Shown: piece after piece, positions 37,142 to 47,809 of the stretch
Numbering within the stretch: the stretch's first letter is position 1
How the letters are laid out: every line of letters starts with the position of its first letter
Assembly (NCBI RefSeq): GCF_014066305.1
Contig: NW_023501148.1
Location: forward strand, 262,501 to 326,500
From: Letharia columbiana
Taxonomy: Eukaryota > Ascomycota > Lecanoromycetes > Lecanorales > Parmeliaceae
Reading direction: 5' to 3'
DNA: 64,000 bases
Made by a program: the position numbers and the translations under genes
The notes under the pieces: generated by a model
Databases searched by the model: none
Told to the model about the DNA's origin: nothing
Seen by the model: only the letters and a program-made list of their open reading frames with translations

Positions 37142-40100
37142 ACTAATAACTCTATTTAAATAATTATTAAGAAGTTTACTTCGATTAGTAGAATATCGCT
37201 ATAATTTAAATTAAGCTTTATATCGAAATATAAAAATATATAAAAGAGTTATAAATTACTAAAAAGAAATTAAAGAATAACGCTCTTAAAAGAAGTATAA
37301 AATAAGTATAAAATCGCTAAGAACTTTAAGAATAATCTAATTAAGAGAACGCTTAGAAAGGTATCTAGAGAGTTTATAGCGAAAGATTATAAGTCGCTAT
37401 AAACGATATAAAAGAAAATTAAATAAATTAGAAAAAAACTTATAATATAGATTTATCTCTCTTCTCTATTTAATAAAGCTAAATAAGAGTATAATAAGTC
37501 TAGCTTAAAGTAAATCTTCTTATAAAAATATTCTTTCTACTATCGATATAGATCGACTTAATTAATATTAACGATAATTTAAAATATTTATAAGTCTATA
37601 TAATAGATATAATTATTATAAATAAGATAAGAAAAATTATAATATAAGTACTATTAAAGAAAGCTCTAGAGGGAAATATAATCTCTAACTTAATTCTTAA
37701 AAAAGTTTTAAAACTAACACTCTCTTATTTATATAGAATATTCAATATATATATAATAAACGACTACTATTTAAAGTACTTTAGAATATTAATAATAATA
37801 GTTCTTTTTAAGTAAAGAAAGAATTATTTAATTTCTAAAGAATATCGACTAATAGCTCTATTTAATATTATAAATAAAACGATAAAGTTTATTCTTATCT
37901 AGAGAATATTTACGCTACGTAACGAAGCGAAGTAAGACGAAGTTTTAAATATCTAATACTATCTCGCTTCGAGTTAGGATTTTAACGGGGTAAGATTAAG
38001 TCGAGATAAGATTTTTCTATCGAAGTAACGAGAATATCTTATTATCTTTATTAAGCGTTTAATTAAATTAACTTAAGATTATTATCTCGATAACGCCCTT
38101 ATAATATTTCTTATAGCGCCTCTATAATATTTCTCTTCTTATATATCTTATTATCTTTCTAAGCATCTATATCTTACTCTAATTTAAATTATAATATCGT
38201 ATTCTATACTCTATTTTATTATACTTCTTAATATAGAATATTAAAATTTAGAGAAATCGCTTAGAGATACTTTAAGTTTATCGAGGTAACGAGATATATT
38301 ACGAAATCTTACTTCGAATTAAAGCGAGGTCGAGATTTCGAGAAAACTCGAAACTTTAATTCGAAACCTTATCTCGACCTCGACTCCCTTCGAAACCTCG
38401 TCGATATTTCTCGCTTCGTTACGTAAGAATAATATATCTTATAAAGATATATAAACTCTTATTAGCTATATATATAAGAGATCGTAGATTATAATTATAT
38501 ATATATAATATCTATTATCTTCTAGAAAAATATATTAAGTCTAGAACTCTAATAAAATAGCTACGATATTATTATTAGACGTTTTAGATATATATAATAA
38601 AGTCTCTTATTCTCATTTACTTTATAATATTTAAAAATAAAAAATTAATATAAAAGTTATTAACTAAGTAGAATTATTCTTATCTAATAAAATAATAATA
38701 TTAAAAATAAGCGAATACTCTATATTAAAGGCTCTTATAGTAATTAAAATTTCTTAAAAATTATCGCTATCGCCTATACTCTATTTCTTCTATAATTTAA
38801 ATTTTATTAATAATTATAATAATCGCGTTAATTTAGATATGATAATTACTAGCTTTATAAATAATATAAATCTTTTAATAATAAAAGACTCTATTAAAGA
38901 AAATTATAATATTTTTATAAATTCTATAACGAAGTTTATATAAAGTAAATATTATAATATAAATTAAAATTTAATTCTAGTAAGTATTAACTATTATATC
39001 TTAATAGAAAATAGAGATTTAGCTTAAATTATTCTCTATAATTTAATAAGAGATAATATATTATAGCGAGACGATTTATTCGCTATCTAGAAATCGATAT
39101 TAACTTTAAACTTCTATAAAGCTATTAAAATTATCTCGAAAATTATTTTAAGAATTACTATTAATTTAATATATAGCGAGATTATTAAACTATAATTTAA
39201 AAAATTTAAATTTAAAAAAAACTTAAAAAGAATAGAAAGCTAAGCTTATTAAAGTAATATATTAATATATTTAAAGAACGATATAGTAATACTAGTTAGA
39301 TTAAGATATTATATTCTTTTAATAAGAAAATCGCTAAAATTATAATTAAAAGATCTATTAATAAGAAATATATAATAATATATATAGATAGTACTAAAAT
39401 TAATAAAAAGGTAGAAATAACGATAATATTATTAGATATAGAATTTACTTTTAATATTTATCTAAGCTTAAGCGACTAGTATATAATATACTTAATTAAA
39501 TTATATAATATTCTCTAAGTCTTAATTATAATAATTATTTATTAAATAAGATTATAATTTAATAAAATTATAGTAAGTATTAATAATTAAATATCGATTT
39601 AGATTATCGAAGACTCTAATAAATATTTGAGATAAAATCTATATAATTTAAATTATATAGATTATTAACTTTTTAAAAAACCTCGAGATAATAATTAAGT
39701 TATATTAGATTTCTATATATATAGATATTAATAATAATAAATAGATAAATAAAGAAGTAAAAAAGACTATTAAATAGCGAGAGAAGATAATATATAATAA
39801 AAGAGTAAAGATAAATATTAATAAAATAGCTTAATTATTAGTTATATAAATAAAAATAATATCGACGATTAAAATAGCTATTAAGGTTTACTTAATTAAA
39901 TAATAAATAATTAATTAAGCTAATAAGAAGCGAGGCGATATTATTAAAGAGATTTAATTAATATTATCGAAATAGATTTAACTCTTATATTTGAAAACTA
40001 TATATATTAAAATATCGCTTATTATATAAATAAAAATAAAAAAGATAAAGCTTAAAGTCTTTCTCTATAATTAATAAATTTAAGAAATTTAAAAAGAGAA

Positions 40101-40190
40101 GTATAAATATAAGATAAAATAGATAGTTTAATATATTCTTTATAAATATAAATTATATAATAAGTAAAGAAGGAAATAATAATTACGAGC
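37142..40190 (+). pseudogene. LINE reverse transcriptase and RNase H relic
   Basis: The + strand reads NLILKKVLKLTLSYLYRIFN around 37,690-37,745. Then comes a frame with KNYL-x-x-KEYRLIAL-like text (about 37,815-37,870) matching the K-P-x-x-Y-R-P-I-A-L box of LINE RT, then KFILI*RI just before the MITE. After the MITE, LSLSPILYFFYNLNFINN appears near 38,765-38,815, and SFINNINLL at 38,851-38,877, the mutated F-x-D-D active site (both Asp now Asn). An RNase H start reads IYIDSTKINKKVEI near 39,380-39,420, with its catalytic Asp retained. A later NNNK*INKEVKKTIK*REK segment near 39,730 resembles the RNase H tail. Confidence 0.78.
37911..38425. mobile_element. hAT-like MITE inserted in the LINE
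   Basis: Left end tacgctacgtaacgaagcga, right end (reverse strand) tacgtaacgaagcgagaaat: an inverted repeat with a 5-base offset. Flanks are agaatatt (37,903-37,910) and agaataat (38,426-38,433), an 8-bp target duplication with one mismatch. Inside are several long runs of cgaggt/acctcg type (38,290-38,400), rich in CpG and partly self-complementary. It shares its ends with the 102-bp element at 24,521. No ORF. Confidence 0.78.
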
Positions 40191-40340
40191 GTACTCTTAA
40201 TATATTACTTAATTCTATAGTCTAATATCTTAATAGAAGATATCTTCTATTATATTATATCTTCTTTTTATCTATATAGTTCGATAGCCTTATTATTTAT
40301 AATCTATCTCATCTATACTAATATCGTATTTATACTAGTT
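40183..40340 (+). repeat. Direct repeat, copy 1 (LINE 3' end?)
   Basis: Aligns with 41,505-41,670 over about 160 bp (acttaattctatag; atcttctattatattatatc; ctatatagttcgatag). It follows the LINE RNase H directly, so it is probably the LINE 3' untranslated end. Confidence 0.65.
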
Positions 40341-40990
40341 TTAATATTATAATAAAACTTCTTTATCTACCCCTCGACGAAGAGAATTAACGAGTTTTTT
40401 TATTTTTTATTTAAAGTAAGCGATCGAGTCTAATAAAGAAAACGCTAGATATTTCTACTATATAGAAGCCCTATTATATATCTAAATTATAAGATATCTA
40501 TATTATTCGAAAGAATCTATATTATATAGTCTATATTATTAACGATAGTTTAATTTATTAAAAACCGAGTCTCCTATATCGAATATAAGAAATTCTTCTC
40601 CGCTCCGTTCCCCGCAAAAATACGCCTTTATAGTACTAGAACTTTAGAGATCTCTCCGCCCCATTTTTATTTATAAATCCATCTATATCGATATCAAGAT
40701 ACTTCTTTCTTTCTTTCTTCCTTTCTTCCTCCCTATAATAAACGAACTTTAGAGATCTCTTCGCTTTATCTTTATCTATATTTAATATATTATAAATTTC
40801 GATCTAAATCTATTTATATTAATATCTCTATACTTATAGTAAGTCTACTATAATAATAATAAATATTCGATCTCTTTATTAAGTATATCGATAATATACT
40901 TATAATAAGTCTACTATAATAGCGACGAGAATAAACTCGATAAAACGACTATAATTCGATCTCTTTATTAAGTATATTAATAACATATAT
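40341..40990. repeat. Degenerate repeats and pyrimidine microsatellite
   Basis: No gene. There is a ctttctttctttcttccttt tract (40,707-40,735). Two copies of attcgatctctttattaagt (near 40,867 and 40,950) are each followed by atat-ya-ataa and preceded by agtctactataata, giving an 80-90 bp tandem repeat. Text such as actttagagatctct also occurs twice (40,637; 40,748). Confidence 0.55.
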
Positions 40991-40994
40991 AGTG

Positions 40995-41500
40995 AGCCTG
41001 CTATTAAATGGCATTTAACACATTCGATTCTTATCACCTACCTCCCTACTTACGACAAAGAGACAAGGGACGGGAGGATGGACTTGATGGCAAGAGTATG
41101 GGAGACATAAGGCAAATCTACAGTGAAGCTCCCAGGCCAGGCTGCCAACAGGTGTTGGAGGATGACATGCATGCGTTGGATTTTCTTTAATTCTACCGAA
41201 GGACTATGGCAAGAAGACTGAACAAGAGGTCGGGGAAGAACTCGGAGAATCTTGCTGGCACGCAGGCAAGATATGGCCTACATCTTCAGGATCTCAAGGG
41301 CGATAAAACAGCATGCGGCCCGGCAAAACCTCGGACATCGCGTTTTTGAACGAATTGAAACCATCCGATGTCCGACTGCTATCGCTACACCTCGGCAAAT
41401 CTTCTTCAGTCAAGGCCTGCAGGGACTATGGATGTTTGGAGACACAGGGCAAGCAATGGGCCTGCATCTCCGGTCTATCAGCTATGAGAGAGGGATAATA
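40995..41500 (+). other. Non-RIPped island of unknown origin
   Basis: About 500 bp with normal CA/TG content (gcatttaacacattcgattc; ggcaagcaatgggcctgcat) and sharp edges into AT-rich sequence. Several short frames are open on the + strand (41,008-41,190; 41,252-41,506; 41,313-41,498), none convincing alone. Near 41,333-41,375 it holds an inverted repeat (ggacatcg/cgatgtcc) that resembles a segment of the Helitron fragment at 42,228-42,275. It could be a captured host gene fragment or an unmutated transposon piece. Confidence 0.6.
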
Positions 41501-41504
41501 TTAT

Positions 41505-41670
41505 AAGCGTATCCTTAATATACTACTTAATTCTATAGCCTAGTACCTTAGCGAAGGCATCTTCTACTATATTATATCTTCTTTCCACCTATATAGTTCG
41601 ATAGTCTTATTATTCTAAATCTATCTTATCTATACTAGTATCGCATTTATACTAGTTCTAATAATAATAA
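41505..41670 (+). repeat. Direct repeat, copy 2
   Basis: Matches 40,183-40,340 but keeps more C/G and CA (ccacctatatagttcg; gcgaaggcatcttctac), so it is the less RIP-mutated copy. Confidence 0.65.
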
Positions 41671-42055
41671 TCTAAGAAAAGAAGAAAAATAAAAAAGAAT
41701 ATAATCTCTTATAAAGATATATTAATTAAGCTACGCTATATCTTTATAGTAATAAACTTTATAAAAAGTATTAAATTTATTAGATAATTTTAAATTCTCG
41801 ATAAGAATTAATAATATAGATTTATTAGAATAAATAATTAAAAAGAAGAATATAATTAAGAAGAGAGAGTCTCGACGCTATAGAGTATATATCTTCTTAA
41901 GAATTAATAAAGAAAGATATAAAGATACGACGATCTTTTATATAGTCTTAATTATTTAAGACTATATAATTAATTAGAATAAGTAGATAGATTACGTAAC
42001 TCGTATAGTTTATCGCTAAGATAAGACTTTAGAATAGTATAACGAAATCAATTAA
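41671..42055. other. Unassigned RIP-degraded sequence
   Basis: AT-rich, with ggagag/ctctcg-type runs and a local palindrome around tatagtcttaattatttaagactata (41,940-41,966). No motif recognised. Confidence 0.5.
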
Positions 42056-42790
42056 TCAAAAACAATTGCCCACAAAAAACAAGAGAAATGCCATGTCCTC
42101 ATGGCAAGAAGTATGCATGCATAAATGAGTTTTCGAAATGCTGGAAAGGAATAAAGACACCAGGCCGATTAGTGGTATGAATCCCACGAGTTCTCCTACC
42201 GCAGTGAAACCTTTCGAATAGTACCGGAGCACGACATCAGACGGTTTCAGTTCGTCCATATACGCATCGTCCGATGTCCTTCTGCAGAGGCCCAATTGGC
42301 TATGATCATCGCAGTAGATCCTCCTCTTGTGTCGTTATTGCAGTGATGTATTATATCAATGTGATATTGTCGAGGCACGCAGAGATAGCAGGCCAAATTG
42401 TAGTGTCGTTCTCCGCTTGCTGAGTGGCGATCTGACATGGAACCGTGGAGGGCGTATGACGTGGGATCTTGGAGAGCTGAGCCGTGTTCTTGATGGTGGT
42501 GGCTTTGTTGTCGCTTGGTTTCTCCGCAGTGTTCTCCACAGTGTTCTCCGCATTTGCCTGTTGTAGTTCCTCCTCTTGCTCAACTGAGTGCTCTGGTAGA
42601 GTGGCTGACTGAGTGGATTGGTGAGCTGGCTGAGTGGCTGGCTGAGTAACTTGTAGAGCTGGCGAGGTAGGTATTAACTGCGTAGGTGGAAGAGGTCAGT
42701 AATTCAGACTCACGGCTAGCCGGGGTACCACCTATGGCCAGCCCTACACTCGTGCCTCGCTTCGGGGGCCAATCATATCGCAAGCTTATT
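42056..42790 (-). mobile_element. Non-RIPped Helitron fragment
   Basis: Matches long copy O from about 34,720 (ccatgtcctcatggcaagaa; gtggtatgaatcccac; cgcagtgaaac) through the inverted repeat (gacatcagacgg / ccgtctgatgtc-like, 42,232-42,277) into one tandem unit (gttctccgcttgctgagtgg). It differs from O by many substitutions that are not RIP-type and retains CA/TG. The last 130 bp (42,660-42,790) are not in copy O. Termini are missing. On the minus strand it reads a Gln/Thr/Ser/Pro-rich frame (42,351 up to about 42,690) that looks like low-complexity repeat translation rather than a gene. Confidence 0.72.
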
Positions 42791-45790
42791 ACGATATACC
42801 CCTCCCTTAGAGTCTAAGTAGAAAACCTCCGAATTACTATATAAATCGTTAATTTATATAAACTTATCGTAATAATTACTCGTTATCTAAATATCGCGTT
42901 TCTTTTTTAATTATTATTATATAATCTTTTAATATTAATTAAGAGAATAATAAATCTTTCGAGGTCTTTAAATAAGTATATAAACTTTTTATTATAATCG
43001 AATAGCTCGTTATTATTATATAAGCTTATTTAAACTTATATTCTTTATTAATAATTATAGTATTTATCTTTAATTAATTACTTTTTAATAATTAAATTTT
43101 AGATAATAGCGTATTATATTTAATATTATTAAAAGATTATATAACGAGTTAAGTATAATAATTAGATTATAAATTTAATCGTATTAATATTTAATAAAAA
43201 TCGAGTATTAAAGCTATCTCCTCTATATATATATTTATTAACTTAAAAATATATTATTTAGAAGTTAAATAAAGTATAAAATAGATTTTTTAAATACTTT
43301 AAGGTCGATAGAGGGTTTTTTATAATAATACTAGTAGTTAATTAGAAGCCTCGTTTTCTAGTTAATTCTATTAATAGTCTTATTACGATAAGTATAGACT
43401 TAAAATTAATATTCTATAAAACTCTCTTATATAAACGATATCTTAATATTAGATTTTTAGCTTCTATTAATAATTAAGAGCTACTTATAACTAGAAAATC
43501 TTATTAAAGTTAAAAAGATATCGAAGTATCGACGCTAGTAGAAGTAGTAGTAAAGAAAACTCTTTTTAGAATAGCTATTTTTTTTAATATAAGATACTTA
43601 TATAGAAATGATACGAGTATATATTATAAATTAAGATATTATAAATAGAACTTATTACGATTTTAAAATTCTCGTAAAATATATATTAAGCGTATAGGAT
43701 TTAGAGAGTTTTATTAATATAAGCTATATTTAATAAAATAGTATTTTATCTAACGAAGCTCGTAGTAAGATTCTAGATTAACGAGAATTCTAAGAATCTT
43801 ATAAATAAAACTTATTACGAGTTTAAATTCTTATAGAATATATATTAAGCGTATAGGATTTAGAAAGTCTTATTAATATAAGCTATATTTAGTAGAATAG
43901 TATTTTATCTAGCGAAGCTTATAGTAAGATTCTAAATTAATAAGAATTCTAAGAGTCTTTTTTCTTAATATATAGCTTAAAAACTATAATATAAAAATTA
44001 TATATTTAATAAGTATAAGTATAAAAAGATAGCGTTAGATTTATATCGAAAGTATTATAAATATATATCTATTAAGATATATTATCTTAATCGATCTCTA
44101 ATAAGAAACTATATTAATCTAATCTAAATCTAGAGATTTATATAAATATATCTAAGCTTTTAATAATATTATAATAATAATAATAATATAATAAGATAGA
44201 ATAAAATATCTATTAGAGATTAGAGATTAAAAATTAAAACTCTTATTTTAAGCTAAGTAAATAAAGAATTTATATAATAGTTATAGATTAATTCGCTTAA
44301 TTCTCGTAGTTATCTAGATTTTTAATATTATATAAAAATATCTTAAAATTAAATCTTAAAGAAGTCGAGATAAACGACTTAGTATAGTCTAATATATCTC
44401 TAGTAAAGTATACGTAGTAAGAGATATTATTATTAAAGCTATAGCGCTATTATTAAATCGTAGAAAGTAAAATATAAATAATATATATATATCCTTAAAC
44501 TTTATTATATTAGATCTAGCTCTTATTAAGATAACACTTACTTTTTATTATCTTTTAAAGACTCTAGTAGCGTAGATAGCGTTATTTAATCGAATACTTT
44601 ATATCTCTTAATCTACTTCTTTATATAACGCGGTTTCTTATTCTCGCGTAGTTTAAAGTTAAAGATTTTAATTATAATATAAATAGAGTTTGTCTTAATT
44701 TTTATATTAACGATATTCTTATTATTATTCTATTTTTTAATCTTAATTTAATTAAATATATTATAGAAATTTAGTATAACGACTCGCTTTAACTCTATGA
44801 AGTATAAGTTATCTAGATAAAGTTTAACTATAATAATTAAATTATAGAAGAAGTCTATTTAAAGTTAGAATAAAGTATCTTAGAATAGTTAAAATACTTA
44901 TTAGATATTTAAATCTCTATTAAAGATTAAGAGATAATATATAAATAATAATATATAACTACGTATATAAAGATAGCCTTAATAGCGTATATATTAAAAC
45001 TCTTCTTTATCTTATTATATAGTTTATTCTCTTATATATTTATAAATATAGACTTTTTAAAAAGTAGCTTTTATATTTAGCGTTAAATCTTATTAATTTA
45101 TTATATAAAGTTAAGATAGTAGATATATAATTATAGCTTTAATCGTCTTATACTTTTAGTTAAAGATATTCGAATTAATCTTTATAATTCTCTTTTCGAA
45201 ATATATATCTTTATTTCGTATTTTATATTTAATAGTATCTATTATTAGCTTTCTTACTTACGCGTTTAAAGATTTCGGGTATTAAAAGATAAATATATAC
45301 GTCTTTAACTCTAAAGCTCTCTTTAATATTTATTATAGCTTTTTATCTATATATAAATAAGACTTAGAGAGTAAAGAATTAGAAGATAAAGCTTCGACGG
45401 CGAAGGTGTTTATAAATATTATAACTTACGATATAAATATAATTAAATAGATTAAGAGGTATTAGAAGCTATATTATTAGATTAGTACTTATTAGATTTT
45501 AAGAGATAGAATTAGAAATAGCTTATATATATATCTATAATATAAAGACTTAAATCGATATATTATTAAAGATATTAATATTATAAAAATATAAAGAAGT
45601 TAAAGTATTTAAGAAGTTCGCTACGTCGGCGAAATAAAAGTTTAAGTTATTTAGATTACGCTAGTTAAAGATTAAACTTAATATTACTTTATTAAATATA
45701 TAAGTAGCATTTATATCTTTCTAAAAATCGAAAATTAATAATTACTCTATTAATAATCTTTTTATATAACTAATTTTTTATAATATATAC
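42791..45790. other. Unassigned RIP-degraded sequence, 3 kb
   Basis: Likely a degraded coding element, since patches such as 45,100-45,700 have reduced stop density and codon-like CpG (gcttcgacggcgaaggtg). No RT, integrase or transposase signature was legible in either strand. Contains a tandem duplication at 43,633. Confidence 0.5.
43633..43961 (+). repeat. Tandem duplication, about 165 bp x 2
   Basis: 43,633-43,800 and 43,801-43,961 share gtaaaatatatattaagcgt-like text, gtataggatttagaga-like text, atataagctatattta and agtaagattcta. The copies differ mainly by RIP-type and a few indel changes. Confidence 0.8.
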
Positions 45791-47140
45791 TTTCTTATTA
45801 TTATTATTATTTTTTAATTTAATTTTTCTTAATTTATTAATTAAAATAATATTTTATAAGTAAATATATATATTAATATATACTTTTAATATTATTTAAA
45901 GTAGATAAAGTAAAAAGTAAATAAGTATAATATCTTTTATAATAAAATATTAAATTTAAAGTAAATAAATAAAAGTTTTTACTTTATTAAATTTAATAAT
46001 TAAATATTATAAGTATTATAAAGATTTCTTTTTTTTAAATATTTTTTGTTTTTATTTTTTTTTTATATATATAAAGTATTTAATATAATAAATATTTAAA
46101 AAAGAATTATATAATTAAATCTTTAAATAAAATTTATATATAATTTTAAAGAAATAAAATCTCTTAAGTAATAATATATTATATATTTATATCTTATAAT
46201 AAAGAAATAATAAGAAATAATAGAATTATATTAAAGCTAGTTATAGAATATTTATTATTAAATTATTAAATTATTATAAATTATTTAAAATAGTTATATT
46301 ATAATAATCTTATTAAAATATATTAAATTTAAATTTAAATATTAAATATTAAATTATATATTATATATTATAAAGTCTTTAAAGATTAAAGTTAGAATTA
46401 ATAAAATTAAATACTTCTTTTAATATATTATTTAAATTTTAATATATTTAATAATTAAAGTAAATTAATATTTAATTAATTAATTAATTAATTATTATTA
46501 AAAGAGAAAATTAGTTAATATTAATACTTTAATATATATAATTAATAATAAAATTATTTATATTAAAATAAATTAAATTAAAATAAAATAAATAATAGCT
46601 ATAATTTTTTCTTTATTTTATATATTAAAAGTAATATAAAGAAGAGTATAAAATTATATTTTAAAAAAAAATTAAATATTAATAAAGATTAAATATTAAA
46701 ATATATCTATAATTTAATTATAATTATATTTAATTATATATAAAATTTATTAAAATTAAAATTAATAATCTTTTTTTAATAGATAAATAATTATTATAAA
46801 ATATAAATATTAATTTAATAATTATATCTATTATTCTAGATTAATAATTAAAAAGATATAATATTTAATATAAAATTTAAGTAATTTTCAAATTTTAAGA
46901 TATTATCTTAAAAGATATAGAATATTTTTAATTTTACTTAATATTTTATATATAAATTATTATATTTTTAAGATCGTCTTATATAAAATAAACTAGTCTC
47001 ATTATAAAGCTTTAAGAATTATAAGATTCTATAAATAGATTATAAAGATATAAATTTTTAAAAAAATAAGTAAAAGTTAAAAAATTCTAAGTTTAAAAAA
47101 TTCTAAATTTTTTCGACTAGTATTCTAGATATTACGAACT
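45791..47140. other. Extreme AT low-complexity stretch
   Basis: The AT-richest part of the window, nearly devoid of C and G. It includes a taat/attaat run at 46,471-46,493. It may be an old retroelement terminal region mutated to saturation. No feature supported. Confidence 0.6.
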
Positions 47141-47800
47141 TTAAATTACATATTAATATAAGTATATATTAAATACTCTTTAAGATAGTAGATCTAGCTT
47201 AAGATCTTTATATAGACTAATAATTTTAAATCTAATTCTATTAAGTAGTTATTTAGATATATTTAGAGAATTCTATTATTATAAGCTCGAGGTTTAATAT
47301 ATTATTAATATATAGCGTTTTATTTCTTAATTTACTTTAATCTTATAGAATAATTAATAAGCTATTAAGAATATCTATAGATTATTACTATTATAAGCTT
47401 AAGATTTAATATATAATTAATATATAACGATATATTCTCTAATCTACTTCGTTTCTACTCTATATATATATTACGATATAACTTACTTATATATAATATC
47501 TAGTATATATTTCTTATATATTTCCTTTATAATCGCTAGTATTTCTTTATATTCCCTTTATATCTTCTTTATATTTTTTATATTTTCTTTATAATAGTAT
47601 AGTATCTAGTATATATCTTTTTTATAATCTCTTTATAATCGCTAATATTTTTATATTCTTTTATTATACTATTATTAGCTATTAATCTATTAAGCTCTCT
47701 CTTTTTCTTTTATTCTCTAGCTTTTAATAGCTTTAATCCCGCTTCTTACGCTTCTATTATACCTCTCTTCTACTCTATACTCTTTCTATATTCTTACTTA
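47141..47800. repeat. Degenerate short repeats
   Basis: Two 75-bp copies about 110 bp apart (47,266-47,340 and 47,375-47,450) share attataagct-ag-tttaatatat and taatatata-cg. Then follows a field of ctttata/tctagtatatat motifs (47,480-47,690), repeated irregularly. No gene. Confidence 0.5.
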
Positions 47801-47809
47801 ACTTAAGAT

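Larger units (their letters stand above)
33850..40190 (+). mobile_element. Tad-like LINE, split by Helitron and MITE
   Basis: Non-LTR retrotransposon relic on the + strand in three parts: 33,850-34,454, 37,142-37,910 and 38,426-40,190. The gaps are filled by a 2.7-kb Helitron and a 515-bp MITE. RT and a C-terminal RNase H are recognisable, as in the fungal Tad clade. The first part is upstream coding sequence with no recognisable endonuclease motif, so the 5' end is uncertain. A 3' segment (40,183-40,340) recurs at 41,505. Confidence 0.75.

Noticed and set aside
41008..41506. Three overlapping small ORFs as genes
   Set aside because: Short, mutually overlapping, with no splice support. The island itself is reported instead.
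42056..42783. Ser/Thr/Gln-rich protein encoded on the minus strand
   Set aside because: The sequence is homologous to Helitron non-coding repeats, and the equivalent frame is not kept intact in the other copies.
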